Source: Scytonematopsis contorta HA4267-MV1 (GTDB taxonomy: Bacteria; Cyanobacteriota; Cyanobacteriia; Cyanobacteriales; Nostocaceae). From it: a stretch of DNA of 51,817 bases. Position 1 is the first letter of the stretch; every line of letters begins with the position of its first letter. The stretch covers positions 1 through 51,817 of the forward strand of contig JAHHIC010000092.1 of the NCBI GenBank assembly GCA_019359035.1, in the 5' to 3' direction. Position numbers and translations under genes: made by a program. The notes beneath the pieces were generated by a model. It did no database searches. It saw only the letters and a program-made list of their open reading frames with translations, and had not been told where the DNA came from. Below are positions 43,017 to 51,817 of the stretch, piece by piece.

Positions 43017-44560
43017 TACAAGTTTAGCAATTTGACTGAAGCAACAATGTTGCCATCTACCATTATTTTCCTGATACACCCTCTAAGTAAAGCTTGTTTA
43101 TCTTCAAGTTCCAGGCTTTGCCAGTATCTCTGGTTAGAAAATGCATTTATCATTCGCTCTTTGGCAATTAGGTATTGTTTGCTGGTGTTGTTTTGAGTCG
43201 TGATAGCATCTGTAATCTGCCTGACAATATCTTCCTTTGCTTTTTCAATGGCTGGATTCGATGGTAGAGCATTCAGAGTATTCCAAGATGCTCGCAAGGT
43301 CTTAAGTTCTGAAGGTTCTTCTGTTACCTGAACTTCTTGTTCTACCATTGAAGCCAATCTTTCAGCTTCCTGTACCAACCATTCTATAACTTGCTTTTCT
43401 AGTTCATCATTAGAAATCATCCGCTTATTATCGCAAGCTCCAGTCCTATAGAAACTGCATTGGTAATGATGCCGAATCAACCCCGTGCGCTTTACTAGCT
43501 TCTTCGACTGACGAGTGTAAGCAGCACCACAGTGTGTGCATTTAACTAAGTTGGAAAATACATTGATGTATTCTTGTTCACCTACCCATCGATTATTGCG
43601 ATTTTCTCTTATCATCGCTTTTACGCGCTCATGTTCCTCACGGGTAATTATAGTTTCATCGTGAGTTCCCCAAGCAACTTCCCATTCATCAAAAGGTTTG
43701 CGATGACCACCATTGTAATGTACTGTATCGTATGCTGTCCCTCCCGCATAGATTGGATTTACCAACTGCGAACGCAAACCAGAAATAGACCACTTCAACC
43801 CGGTGTAGGGATAACGGGAATTCAATCCAAAGCTACGATTTTTATTAATATTTTCAATAACTATTTCTTCGACTTCTCTAAGTACATTATTTTTGTTATT
43901 TTTTGATTTTGAGGCTGCTTGAGCTTGAATTCCAAAAATCTCATGTAATTGTCTAGCTGTTTCCGAAACTGTACCTACAGAAAAAAAAATATCAAACATA
44001 AACCTCGCTAACTGGGAAACATTCATTTCTTCTTTGCTTGCAATCAAGCAAATACATGGACGGTTATCTTTGATATACTTTTCTCCATCTGTTACATATC
44101 CTAATGGTGCATTCCAGTGTGGCTTTTTATTTGCCTTACGGGTGTCGCGTTCCTTTTTTACCCGCATCGCTAACATTTTAACTTCATATTTAGCGGCTGC
44201 TAACCGCACATCAATGGTTAACTCTCCACCAATGCTGGACATCTCGAACGGTTCATCAATTGCTGTTGGTTGAATCCCTTTTTTCTTTAAAACATCCATC
44301 AACTGATAAAACACTATTGATGAGGACGTTAAGCGGTCGATGCGGATAAATAATAATTTCGATACTTTACCAGATTGGATGGTTTCTACATCATGAATTA
44401 ACTGCAAAAGTCCTTTGCGCTTATCACTGGTACGACTTTCTACGTCGTAATATATTTTTGTGGCTCCAGCATTTCTTAAACGGTGCATCTGCTTAATTAG
44501 CGCTCCTTTATCTTCCGCTTGTTCATCAGTGGAGACTCTAGCATAAGCCCAAATTTCCAT
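43013..44560 (-). CDS. Large serine recombinase, XisF-type, of the nifK element
   Basis: 515 residues. YARVSTDEQ with Ser10; LFIRIDRLTSSS; recombinase domain GLRSQLVNPIYAGGTAYDT; zinc ribbon CTHCGAAYTRQ with QCSFYRTGACDNK; C-terminal VDGNIVASVKLLNLY. Clear paralogue of the 21859-23391 protein. RBS agga before the ATG. Probably excises the DNA splitting nifK. fdxN-element XisF needs partner proteins XisH/XisI; no such genes are seen here. Confidence 0.94.
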   Translation of the reverse strand: MEIWAYARVSTDEQAEDKGALIKQMHRLRNAGATKIYYDVESRTSDKRKGLLQLIHDVETIQSGKVSKLLFIRIDRLTSSSIVFYQLMDVLKKKGIQPTAIDEPFEMSSIGGELTIDVRLAAAKYEVKMLAMRVKKERDTRKANKKPHWNAPLGYVTDGEKYIKDNRPCICLIASKEEMNVSQLARFMFDIFFSVGTVSETARQLHEIFGIQAQAASKSKNNKNNVLREVEEIVIENINKNRSFGLNSRYPYTGLKWSISGLRSQLVNPIYAGGTAYDTVHYNGGHRKPFDEWEVAWGTHDETIITREEHERVKAMIRENRNNRWVGEQEYINVFSNLVKCTHCGAAYTRQSKKLVKRTGLIRHHYQCSFYRTGACDNKRMISNDELEKQVIEWLVQEAERLASMVEQEVQVTEEPSELKTLRASWNTLNALPSNPAIEKAKEDIVRQITDAITTQNNTSKQYLIAKERMINAFSNQRYWQSLELEDKQALLRGCIRKIMVDGNIVASVKLLNLY

Positions 44561-44723
44561 CTATCCTACCTCACAGCTTCCTCCAGATACTACTCGATAG
44601 CAAGCGCATTCGTCCTCAGAGGTAAAAATATTTCTTGCATCCAATATTACTTGGTTGAGGATATTATGATGCTGAGTTTTTACTAAATCCTTCGGTTTTT
44701 TTGTAACTTTATGGACGAACTGC

Positions 44724-45175
44724 CGATAAGAAAAGAGCCTTAATAAACGTCTGAGACCGTTGAGAATTCTTTAGGTCTATCGGTTATTAAGCTGGTTGGA
44801 GCTAAAAAGCAGATAGCAGGCGAGCAAGCTAAAATGTTAATAGCCAGAGCAAATCAGCAATCATCGGACGCTAAAGTTCAGAAAACCCTAATCGAGTTAA
44901 TCGAAACTATCATAGTTTATAAATTCCCAGACCTTACAAGACAGGAGATTGAGGATATGCTAAGACTCAGTGACTTAAAGAAAACAAAAGTATATCAAGA
45001 AGCGTTTGAAGAAGGAAGCCAGCAAGGAGAACAGCGTGGAGAGCAGCGTGGAGAACTCAAAATGCAGTTGCAAATAATACCTCGATTACTCAGTCGTGGT
45101 CTATCAATTGAGGAAATTGCTGAAATTACAGGCTTAGAAGTAGAACAAGTATGTCAAGCAACTAACCAGCAGTAA
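44724..45175 (+). pseudogene. C-terminal fragment of an Rpn-family (PD-(D/E)XK) protein
   Basis: The coding frame runs from about 44724 (ETVENSLGLSVIKLVGAKKQ, not a start) through ATG 44834 to 45175. The C-terminus has FPDLTRQEIEDMLRLSDLKK and EEGSQQGEQRGEQRGELKMQ, typical of the helical tail of Rpn/DUF2887 proteins. The N-terminal nuclease domain is missing. It may have been cut when the element or a deletion arose. Confidence 0.7.
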
Positions 45176-45776
45176 GCAGTTTTCGCGTTGCTTAAAGAAT
45201 AAGTAAGGAATGATGCTTTTTAAACGTTCACTACTTTTCCAACAATGATACCAGTCTCAATTTTATGTATAAACACTGACTAGCACCCCTTGCTGTCACC
45301 GTTAAAAAAATTCCAACTGTGGAGACGTTATATGTAACGTCTTCACTTCTAATAACTGCTAGAACCGGGCAGTCGAGAAAGCCGCCCTAAAATATTCGGA
45401 TGCTGGTACTGGCAGTTAAAAACTAGTTTTATAGAATAATAGTACTAGTAATAAATGCCGTATAGGGAGCGGAAAGCATTCTCCCTGCAATAGCACAAAA
45501 TATCCAAATGGTTGTAAAACTGTGCTAACTTAAGCCCGATGCCCATATACTTTCACCCAAAAAATGACTATAATTCTTTTTCTAAATTAAATTGTTAGCT
45601 TTTTTTGTACCCAAATCAACCTGTCAAACCTAGATTAACTTATAATTATTTAGCAATTATTAAGTTTTAAGTTTGCCAAGAACATAAAGACGACTTCTGG
45701 TGTTCTAGGTTACGAAAATCTGCCTGCTTTGGCTAAAAAAACCAATTGTTTCTAGTAGTTCGCTAAACATCCAATT
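45176..45776. other. Gene-free region upstream of fusA
   Basis: 601 bp. A palindrome copy tggagacgttatatgtaacg lies at 45320-45340, and an AT-rich leader precedes fusA. No ORF on the plus strand; the minus-strand frame 45705-46217 is a shadow of fusA. Confidence 0.55.
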
Positions 45777-47867
45777 ATGAAAGACCTGACTCGTTACCGG
45801 AATATCGGCATTTTTGCTCACGTAGATGCTGGTAAAACTACCACAACTGAACGAATCCTCAAGCTCACCGGGAAAATCCACAAAATAGGTGAGGTACATG
45901 AAGGTGCTGCAACAACGGACTTCATGGAACAGGAGCAAGAACGAGGTATTACGATTCAATCCGCTGCGACTACTTGCTTTTGGAACGAACACCAATTCAA
46001 TATTATTGATACCCCAGGGCACGTAGATTTTACCATTGAAGTTTACCGTTCGCTGAAAGTTCTCGATGGTGGAATCGGTGTTTTCTGTGCTTCCGGTGGT
46101 GTAGAGCCTCAGTCCGAAACCAACTGGCGCTACGCAAATGACTCTAAAGTTGCTCGTGTCGTTTACATTAACAAGCTTGACCGTATTGGTGCAGATTTTT
46201 ATCGCGTTGTCAAGCAAATTAATGATGTTCTTGCGGCTAAACCCTTAGTGATGGTTCTACCTATTGGTACTGAGAACGACTTTGTTGGCATGGTAGATTT
46301 GCTAACCCGTAAGGCATGGATATGGGATGACTCTGGCGACCCAATGAACTACCAAATCAAAGAAGTTCCTGCCGAGATGAAAGATGATGTCGAAATGTAC
46401 CGCGAACAGCTCATTGAGACAGCGGTTGAGCAGGACGACGAGTTGATGGAAAAATATTTAGAAGGTCAAGAGCTTACCATCGAAGAAATTAAGCGTTGTA
46501 TCCGTAAGGGTACTATAAATCTTGCCTTCTTCCCCACTTACTGCGGTTCTTCCTTTAAAAACAAAGGCGTGCAGTTGGTGCTTGATGCTGTTGTTGACTA
46601 CTTACCCAACCCAACAGAGGTAAAACCACAACCAGAAGTGGATTTAGAGGGTAACGAAACTGGTACATTTGCCGTTGTCTCTCCAGATAGACCATTGCGA
46701 GCGCTGGCATTTAAAATCATGGATGACCGCTTTGGCGCTCTCACCTTTACTCGCCTTTACTCCGGTGTATTAAGCAAAGGTGATACGATTTTAAACACCG
46801 CAACAGGTAAAACTGAGCGTATCAGTCGTCTTGTTGAAATGCACGCTAACGACCGTCAAGAGATAGACTCCGCTCAAGCTGGGGATATTGTGGCGATTGT
46901 GGGTATGAAAAACGTCCAAACCGGACATACCCTTTGCGACCCCAAAAATCCAGCAACCTTAGAGCCAATGGTCTTCCCTGACCCAGTTATTTCCATCTCG
47001 GTGACTCCTACAAAGAAAGGTACTTCCGAGAAAATGGGGATTGCACTCGGTAAAATGGTGCAGGAAGACCCATCCTTCCGCGTGGAAACTGATGCAGAAA
47101 GTGGCGAAACCATCATTAAAGGGATGGGTGAGTTGCACTTGGACATCAAAGTTGATATTCTCAGACGTACCCACGGGGTTGAAGTCGAAGTTGGTAAACC
47201 TCAAGTCGCCTACCGCGAGTCTGTTACTAAGCGCGTAGAAGACGGCTATGTCCACAAGAAACAATCCGGTGGTTCCGGTCAATACGCTAAAATTGATTAC
47301 ATTATTGAACCAGGTGAGGTTGGTAGTGGTTTCCAATTCGAGACCAAGGTAACTGGTGGTAGCGTACCTAGAGAATATTGGCCTGCAGTTCAAAAAGGTT
47401 TTGCAAGCAGTATCGATAAGGGTGTTTTGGCTGGATTCCCTTGTGTTGATTTAAAATTTACCTTGATTGATGGAGGCTTCCACCCTGTTGACTCCTCAGC
47501 CATTGCTTTTGAAATAGCCGCTAAAGCCGCTTATCGACAAACCGTACCCAAAGCTGCTCCCCAGTTGTTGGAACCCATCATGAAAGTCGATGTTTTTACA
47601 CCGGAAGATTATATGGGTGATGCTATTGGTGACTTGAACCGTCGTCGTGGAATCATTAAATCGCAAGAAACAACCGCTATTGCTGCTCGTATCAAAGCGG
47701 ATGTACCATTAAGCGAGATGTTTGGTTACATTGGTGACCTGCGAACCATGACTTCTGGTCGCGGTCAGTTTTCGATGGAATTTTCCCATTATGCCCCATG
47801 TCCTGCTAACGTAGCTGAGGCTGTAATTAAGGAAACCAAAGAACGGGAAGCTGCTGCTGCTAAATAG
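45777..47867 (+). CDS. fusA: Elongation factor G paralogue (EF-G2-type)
   Basis: 696 residues, all five EF-G domains. GTPase motifs [13 protein letters not shown] and NKLD are intact, so it is probably active. The N-terminus ([20 protein letters not shown], and [19 protein letters not shown]) differs from the classic str-operon EF-G, and no rps12, rps7 or tuf is near, so it is a second, stand-alone copy. It promotes ribosome translocation or recycling. Own terminator at 47955-48000. If inside the nifK element, it would be unusual cargo. Confidence 0.95.
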   Translation: MKDLTRYRNIGIFAHVDAGKTTTTERILKLTGKIHKIGEVHEGAATTDFMEQEQERGITIQSAATTCFWNEHQFNIIDTPGHVDFTIEVYRSLKVLDGGIGVFCASGGVEPQSETNWRYANDSKVARVVYINKLDRIGADFYRVVKQINDVLAAKPLVMVLPIGTENDFVGMVDLLTRKAWIWDDSGDPMNYQIKEVPAEMKDDVEMYREQLIETAVEQDDELMEKYLEGQELTIEEIKRCIRKGTINLAFFPTYCGSSFKNKGVQLVLDAVVDYLPNPTEVKPQPEVDLEGNETGTFAVVSPDRPLRALAFKIMDDRFGALTFTRLYSGVLSKGDTILNTATGKTERISRLVEMHANDRQEIDSAQAGDIVAIVGMKNVQTGHTLCDPKNPATLEPMVFPDPVISISVTPTKKGTSEKMGIALGKMVQEDPSFRVETDAESGETIIKGMGELHLDIKVDILRRTHGVEVEVGKPQVAYRESVTKRVEDGYVHKKQSGGSGQYAKIDYIIEPGEVGSGFQFETKVTGGSVPREYWPAVQKGFASSIDKGVLAGFPCVDLKFTLIDGGFHPVDSSAIAFEIAAKAAYRQTVPKAAPQLLEPIMKVDVFTPEDYMGDAIGDLNRRRGIIKSQETTAIAARIKADVPLSEMFGYIGDLRTMTSGRGQFSMEFSHYAPCPANVAEAVIKETKEREAAAAK

Positions 47868-47954
47868 TCAAAATTAAAAACCTAACCCCTCAAGAAAACA
47901 AGGGTATTGAATCAATTTTGATTTGATGTAATTTATTCTTACCTTTGCTGTAAA

Positions 47955-48000
47955 AAAAACGGATGATATTTTAACTATTAGTTAGATATCATCCGTTTTT
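47955..48000 (+). terminator. Terminator of fusA
   Basis: Stem aaaaacggatgatat / atatcatccgttttt (15 bp) with a 16-nt loop, followed by T residues, 87 bp after the fusA stop. Confidence 0.9.
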
Positions 48001-48019
48001 TATTAGCAAATACGTTTTT

Positions 48020-48180
48020 GTCGGTTGGGTTGTTAGCGCAGCGTGACGCTTCGTCATGGCTTTGGGAAACCCAACATTTCGTTATATTTGTTGGGTTATC
48101 CGAAGCGGACGCACTCGCGTTCGTCCCTCAACCCAACCTACGTATTGAGGGCGGGCAAGGATGCCCACCCCACAAGATTA
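48020..48180. repeat. REP-like dispersed repeats
   Basis: gttgggttgttagcgcagcg and gggaaacccaac, then ttgttgggttatccg and caacccaacctacg form inverted pairs; the gggcgggcaaggatgcccac core of the MITE family follows at 48148. No ORF. Confidence 0.65.
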
Positions 48181-48296
48181 TAAGATTGTAGAATTTATTT
48201 TTAGATTTTCAAAATTGTAGTTTTATGCAATTAATTGGCTAACTTTTCTGCCAATAACTTGGCAAGTAGGGTTCTTTCATCTACATTGTCTTGGCT

Positions 48297-48977
48297 CTAT
48301 CCTAAAGATGTCGCTTGCTTCTGTTTCCTGGGGACGAAATTCGATACCGAATATTCCTTGAGTGTTACGCCATTCATCAGAGAAAGCAACCCAGTAGTTA
48401 GCTGGATATTGCCTCCTTTTCCCGTGTTTCCACTTATAAATGTCAAGATACCGCTTTGCTTATCAGAGCTATCAATGCTAATAGTATCGCTCGTATCGAT
48501 AAAAATATTACCACCACCGCCGTTTGCGAAACTACTAGCATTCAATTGACCGCCATTTTTCAAGAATAATGCTCTAGCATTTACACGTATATTTCCCGCA
48601 TTACCTATGCCGTTATCAACAACAGTATTAGTCGCAATACTTGGCAAATCAGACTTGCCTCCAAAACCTTCAAAGCTAACTATATCGCGGGCGTTAATAG
48701 TTATATTACCTGCATCTCCTTGCCCATTAGTGGAACTAGATAACTGAGCGCCATTAAGAACAAATAGTGACCCAGTGTTGACTTGAATGTTTCCCGCTTT
48801 ACCTATACCACTAAGTAAGTCGCTGATAATAGCGCTTGTAATACCATTTCTGCCAAAACTACCGTCTAGCTTCACCATATCACGATATAACTTTACTAAG
48901 TAGGGTAAAATTGTCGCAGCTTTTAGCATAACTAAACCAAAAGCCAAAAGCAAAGCAGGATTGCATCTAAATTTCAT
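48297..48977 (-). pseudogene. Truncated filamentous-haemagglutinin-like (TpsA) exoprotein
   Basis: 226 codons. A signal-like N-terminus (PALLLAFGLVMLKAATILPY) is fused to beta-helix repeats such as IQVNTGSLFVLNGAQLSSST, GDAGNITINARDIVSFEG and GNIRVNARALFLKNGGQLNA. Full TpsA proteins are much longer, so only a fragment survives, with an internal join and an abrupt end. A TpsB fragment lies at 51134-51500. Confidence 0.75.
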
Positions 48978-49057
48978 GGAGATAGATAATCTTTGAAATC
49001 AGAAAAGCGTTATCATAAGAATAATACACAATTATTAATAATTCAAATATAGTCATA

Positions 49058-49504
49058 ATGAATACAGTAGAAATTCAACAACTGAGAGAGTTCTCTCAAC
49101 AAATTCCCACAAAAAGCGATTACATAAAAATGTTAATCTTATTCGGTTCTAGAGCAACAGGAAAAACTCATACCAGTAGTGATTGGGACTTTGCTGTTCT
49201 ATGCAATGAAGAAAAGCGTAACAGAATAGCTAACAATAATGGATTCGCTTATTTTGAGCTACCTTTTATTTTTGGGCAAATTTTCGGGATTAACCCAGAT
49301 AATATAGATATAGTGGAGTTAGCTCACTGTTCTGAATTAATCGCTCACCATGTAGCTCGTGATGGTATTATTTTGTATGAGCAGTCAGAAGGTGAGTTTG
49401 AAAGCTTTAAACAGAAATCCCTGCTCAATCAGAATCAGGTAAATAAAATTTATCGCGATTTACAGTCAGATATCAACAAGTTTTTGAAAGAGTGGGCAGT
49501 ATGA
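49058..49504 (+). CDS. MntA-type antitoxin nucleotidyltransferase
   Basis: 148 residues. Minimal nucleotidyltransferase motif LFGSRATGKTHTSSDWDFAV gives GSRxxG and DxD. In HepT-MntA systems this enzyme AMPylates and neutralises the HepT toxin. It overlaps the next gene by four bases (ATGA). Confidence 0.9.
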   Translation: MNTVEIQQLREFSQQIPTKSDYIKMLILFGSRATGKTHTSSDWDFAVLCNEEKRNRIANNNGFAYFELPFIFGQIFGINPDNIDIVELAHCSELIAHHVARDGIILYEQSEGEFESFKQKSLLNQNQVNKIYRDLQSDINKFLKEWAV

Positions 49505-49950
49505 CAAATATTGATAAAGTAATTGTGGCAAAAAGATTAGCATTGATTACGCGATATTTATCATCTCTAAAAAAATTTGAGGGACAATCTCTTGAGGAAT
49601 ATTTAAGTAATTTTGAGACTCAAATGGTTGTAGAAAGATTAATCCAGCTAATGACTCAAGCAGCAATAGATATCAATGAACACATATTATCAAGCATAAA
49701 TCCTGGAAATTCTACTACCAACTTTGAGGCATTTATTGAAATAGGCAAGTATGATATAATCAACCCAGGGTTAGCAAAACAGTTGGCACCATCAGCTGGT
49801 TTAAGAAATCGTCTTGTCCATGAATACGACGATATTGATTCTAGTCAGGTTTTTCTCGCAATCAATTTTGCTCTAAGTCAATACCCACTTTATGTACAAC
49901 AAATAAGTACTTATCTAAATTCGTTAGATGCGGGCACTCGTTCATCCTAA
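49501..49950 (+). CDS. HepT-type (DUF86) toxin
   Basis: 149 residues from ATG 49501. The RNase motif R-x4-H-x-Y is visible in LRNRLVHEYDD near residue 106. HepT is a HEPN RNase toxin paired with MntA. The pair may stabilise the element; that is inference. Confidence 0.9.
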   Translation: MTNIDKVIVAKRLALITRYLSSLKKFEGQSLEEYLSNFETQMVVERLIQLMTQAAIDINEHILSSINPGNSTTNFEAFIEIGKYDIINPGLAKQLAPSAGLRNRLVHEYDDIDSSQVFLAINFALSQYPLYVQQISTYLNSLDAGTRSS

Positions 49951-50614
49951 CAAAACAGCCGCACTGAACAGCCAAATATTCTCTCCCAAAAAATATTTTT
50001 CACCAGACTTCTCCCCAACACATAAAAATTTTTAATCCGAGCTTAATTGTAAATAAAACATTTATACTCAAAATATAATATTTTGTAAATTTTATACAAG
50101 AATATTTACTTGGCAGTTTTGTGCAATCAATTTGTCAAATTTATGATTGCCAATTTGCTGAAAACACAGTGTATCTATTTAGTGATTTTCTATAGTCTAA
50201 AAGTAAGGCAAAAAACTGAGTTAACAAACAGACAATTTATCTCACCTTATTTAGGAAGCATCTCAATTATGACTGTGGCACGCTGTGGGAATGAAAAATA
50301 ATTTCGTACATAGTGGGAGCATCTTGCTCCCTGCTTGGCAGAAAGCGGGCTGGAAGCCCGCACTACAACAAAATAAGATAAATTTGCTTTGCAATTTCCC
50401 TACTAGCAATTCTGGGTATTATATTTTCCCTTTTACAACCATAATATCCACATTCAAATAATTTCATTTTGTGACAATATTTAAGATATTAGTCACATCG
50501 CTGGGGACACAGTAAGTCGTGCGTCGTGTCCCTATTATTATGCTTCCAGCTTTTCAACTTTTGTAGTGCGGGCTTCCAGCCCGCTTTCTGTCCAAATCCT
50601 GTTATTAACCCTAG
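49951..50614. other. Gene-free region with dispersed repeats
   Basis: 664 bp. The 50110 frame lacks an RBS and protein-like pattern. Inverted pair gcgggctggaagcccgcact at 50347-50366 and agtgcgggcttccagcccgc at 50565-50584 bracket about 200 bp, forming a possible mini-element. Confidence 0.55.
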
Positions 50615-51055
50615 TTATTGCGCTTCCAGCCAAGCTTCTAAATCCGCCAAACTGGTAAAATCGAAAAGGGCAAGAGCCAAACTTTCTACAGTAGGTAAAG
50701 GCATGTGAGAAATTCGTGCGCGTATTTCTTCTGATGGTTCTTGCCCCAAACGCTCAGTCAACAGTCGAATCACAAGACGAGCGGCTCCTTTAACTTCTCC
50801 TTCTTCTAAGGTTTCCTTATACAGTGTCGTGTCTTCAAATGTTATTCCCAACATTGTATTTACCTCCGCACGGTTTAATTGGGTAAACTTGTAGCTTATT
50901 ATAGTGCTCACCATATCTATTATGGCGTTACTCAATGGTTGTTTGTTTCCACCAGATAATGCCATTTTGGCAGAATAAATTATACGTCTGTCTGAGAGGT
51001 TTTTTATATTTGGTATTTTTGTTGCATCTCTCTTGGATAGGGATAAATAATGTAG
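50615..51055 (-). pseudogene. C-terminal fragment of an Rpn/DUF4351-type protein
   Basis: From ATG 50965 it encodes 116 residues ending LALFDFTSLADLEAWLEAQ, typical of DUF4351 tails. The frame stays open upstream to about 51055 (LSKRDATKIPNIKNLSDRRI) with no start, so the N-terminal nuclease domain is missing. Similar to the 44724-45175 fragment. Confidence 0.65.
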
Positions 51056-51133
51056 AGACCGAATATATCCGGTCCCTACAATGCACTGATTTTATGAATA
51101 TGTTTGAAATTTTATTTATAAACACCTTTTGGG

Positions 51134-51500
51134 TTAAAAAGGTCGATATCGCAAAGAGAAATAAAATCCATTGTCTTGTAATGAATTCCCCCCATCTTTT
51201 ACAGCAATTATAGGTATGCCATAATCTAGAGTTAAGTCGAAACTGGGGCTAATTTGCCAGCGTAGGCTAGTGCCAAAGCTAGCATTCCATACTCGGCAGT
51301 AAAGCGGTCACCAAATCCCAGCAAGTTACTGTGACTGAGGGAAACGCTACCTTGGATTGAACCCACACTGGGTGATTGGTTGTTAGCAACTACCAAATCT
51401 GCATGAAAAGCAGGTGCTTCTTTTAAACGCAGAGCTAAAATATTGCGCCCGGGGGTTTTACCTGCGGTTAATTCTGCTTTTTTGTTAACTCCGTAAATTT
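51134..51500 (-). pseudogene. TpsB (ShlB/FhaC-type) outer-membrane transporter remnant
   Basis: Reverse reading gives AELTAGKTPGRNILALRLKE, FHADLVVANNQSPSVGSIQG and SLSHSNLLGFGDRFTAEYG, the POTRA-to-barrel region of TpsB. A frame shift and a deletion follow, then ISPSFDLTLDYGIPIIAVKD and FYFSLRYRPF before a stop at 51134-51136, the typical barrel end. It is non-functional and probably the lost partner of the TpsA fragment. Confidence 0.75.
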
Positions 51501-51817
51501 ACGGTCACATGTTCTTTTTACGAAGATATTTATTACTCTCTTTAAAGAATAATAGAAAGTTTTTGTTTGATATATTCTTATTAAAAAAATATTTAAGTAA
51601 TATGACTTAAAGGGTGTTTATGAAATAATTATTAAGCCCAATGAACCTTAGGATTAGTCCTCTTTTAGAGGACTTTAGCTTTTAGACAGGGACTTTAGTC
51701 GAATGGCACTAAGAAAAGCCGTAAAAAAGGCAGGGAGCGGGGTGTAGGGAGCGGGGAGAAAGAAATTGAGCATGAGGGCAGAGGAAATAATTTATTAAGT
51801 TTGAAAAGTCAGATAAT
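51501..51817. other. Gene-free AT-rich end of window
   Basis: 317 bp. Only simple repeats (gactttag, cagggagcgg) seen. No ORF and no nifK sequence. Confidence 0.5.

Larger units (their letters stand above)
42759..51817. mobile_element. Probable nifK DNA element (incomplete in window)
   Basis: DNA upstream of the nifK fragment starts abruptly with a serine recombinase of the same type as in the hupS element, 255 bp from the junction, plus the same kind of tiny convergent ORF. The nifK 5' part is not found to the window end, so the element is at least 9 kb, or nifK was broken by a larger rearrangement. The presence of fusA, a TA pair and decayed genes inside is unusual. Confidence 0.6.

Noticed and set aside
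45705-46217. 170-codon gene on the minus strand
   Set aside because: Fully antisense to the fusA coding region, which is certain.
46959-47393. 144-codon gene on the minus strand
   Set aside because: Shadow of fusA.

Overview
The window comes from the chromosome of a filamentous, heterocyst-forming cyanobacterium (Nostocales). The evidence is a nif/hes/fdxH cluster in the Nostoc order, a Nostoc-type uptake hydrogenase (hupSL) with a divergent extended hyp operon, heterocyst ferredoxin FdxH, a CBS-CP12 protein, HIP1-like octamers, heptamer STRR repeats and low-GC intergenic DNA.

Layout. 1-6.5 kb: tandem repeats, a TPR-like gene, a cupin, a NifO-like ArsC-family gene, cysK, and several small cyanobacterial hypotheticals. 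6.6-15.95 kb (minus): a ten-gene extended hyp operon, transcribed as two small membrane proteins, a TPR protein, an NHL protein, then hypF-C-D-E-A-B. 16.38-28.8 kb (plus): hupS, hupL, unknown genes and hupW. 28.9-34 kb: an unknown paralogue of a gene at 6.1 kb, an ankyrin protein, CBS-CP12, a methyltransferase, two molbindins and heme O synthase (ctaB). 35.1-42.8 kb (minus): nifK 3' end, a Mo-nitrogenase-associated gene, nifE, nifN, nifX, DUF269, DUF683, nifW, hesA, a small membrane ORF, hesB, fdxH. 42.8-51.8 kb: recombinase, decayed genes, an EF-G paralogue, a MntA/HepT-type toxin-antitoxin pair, and remnants of a two-partner secretion system.

The main discovery is that two heterocyst genes are interrupted. 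HupS is split: its first 18 codons are at 16384-16437 and the rest starts at 23911, in frame, 7.47 kb away. The intervening element has perfect 20-bp inverted terminal arms and carries a large serine (XisF-type) recombinase. Joining its ends predicts a symmetric attP centred on the dinucleotide TC, which is present at both junctions, and excision would restore a 320-residue HupS. NifK is likewise cut: only its last 85 codons are present (42501-42758), next to a second, paralogous serine recombinase, and the 5' part is not in the window. Both recombinase genes have a tiny convergent ORF overlapping their 3' end. The two ORFs (46 and 45 residues) share an N-terminal motif and are candidate recombination directionality factors or other recombinase partners.

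How the parts work together: nif genes make nitrogenase, FdxH feeds it electrons, HupSL recycles the H2 it releases, Hyp proteins and HupW mature HupL, and the small membrane/TPR/NHL genes probably act on HupS maturation. Neither hydrogenase nor nitrogenase can be made from this DNA unless the elements are excised, as expected in developing heterocysts. Function assignments come from reading motifs and gene order; no database search was possible.
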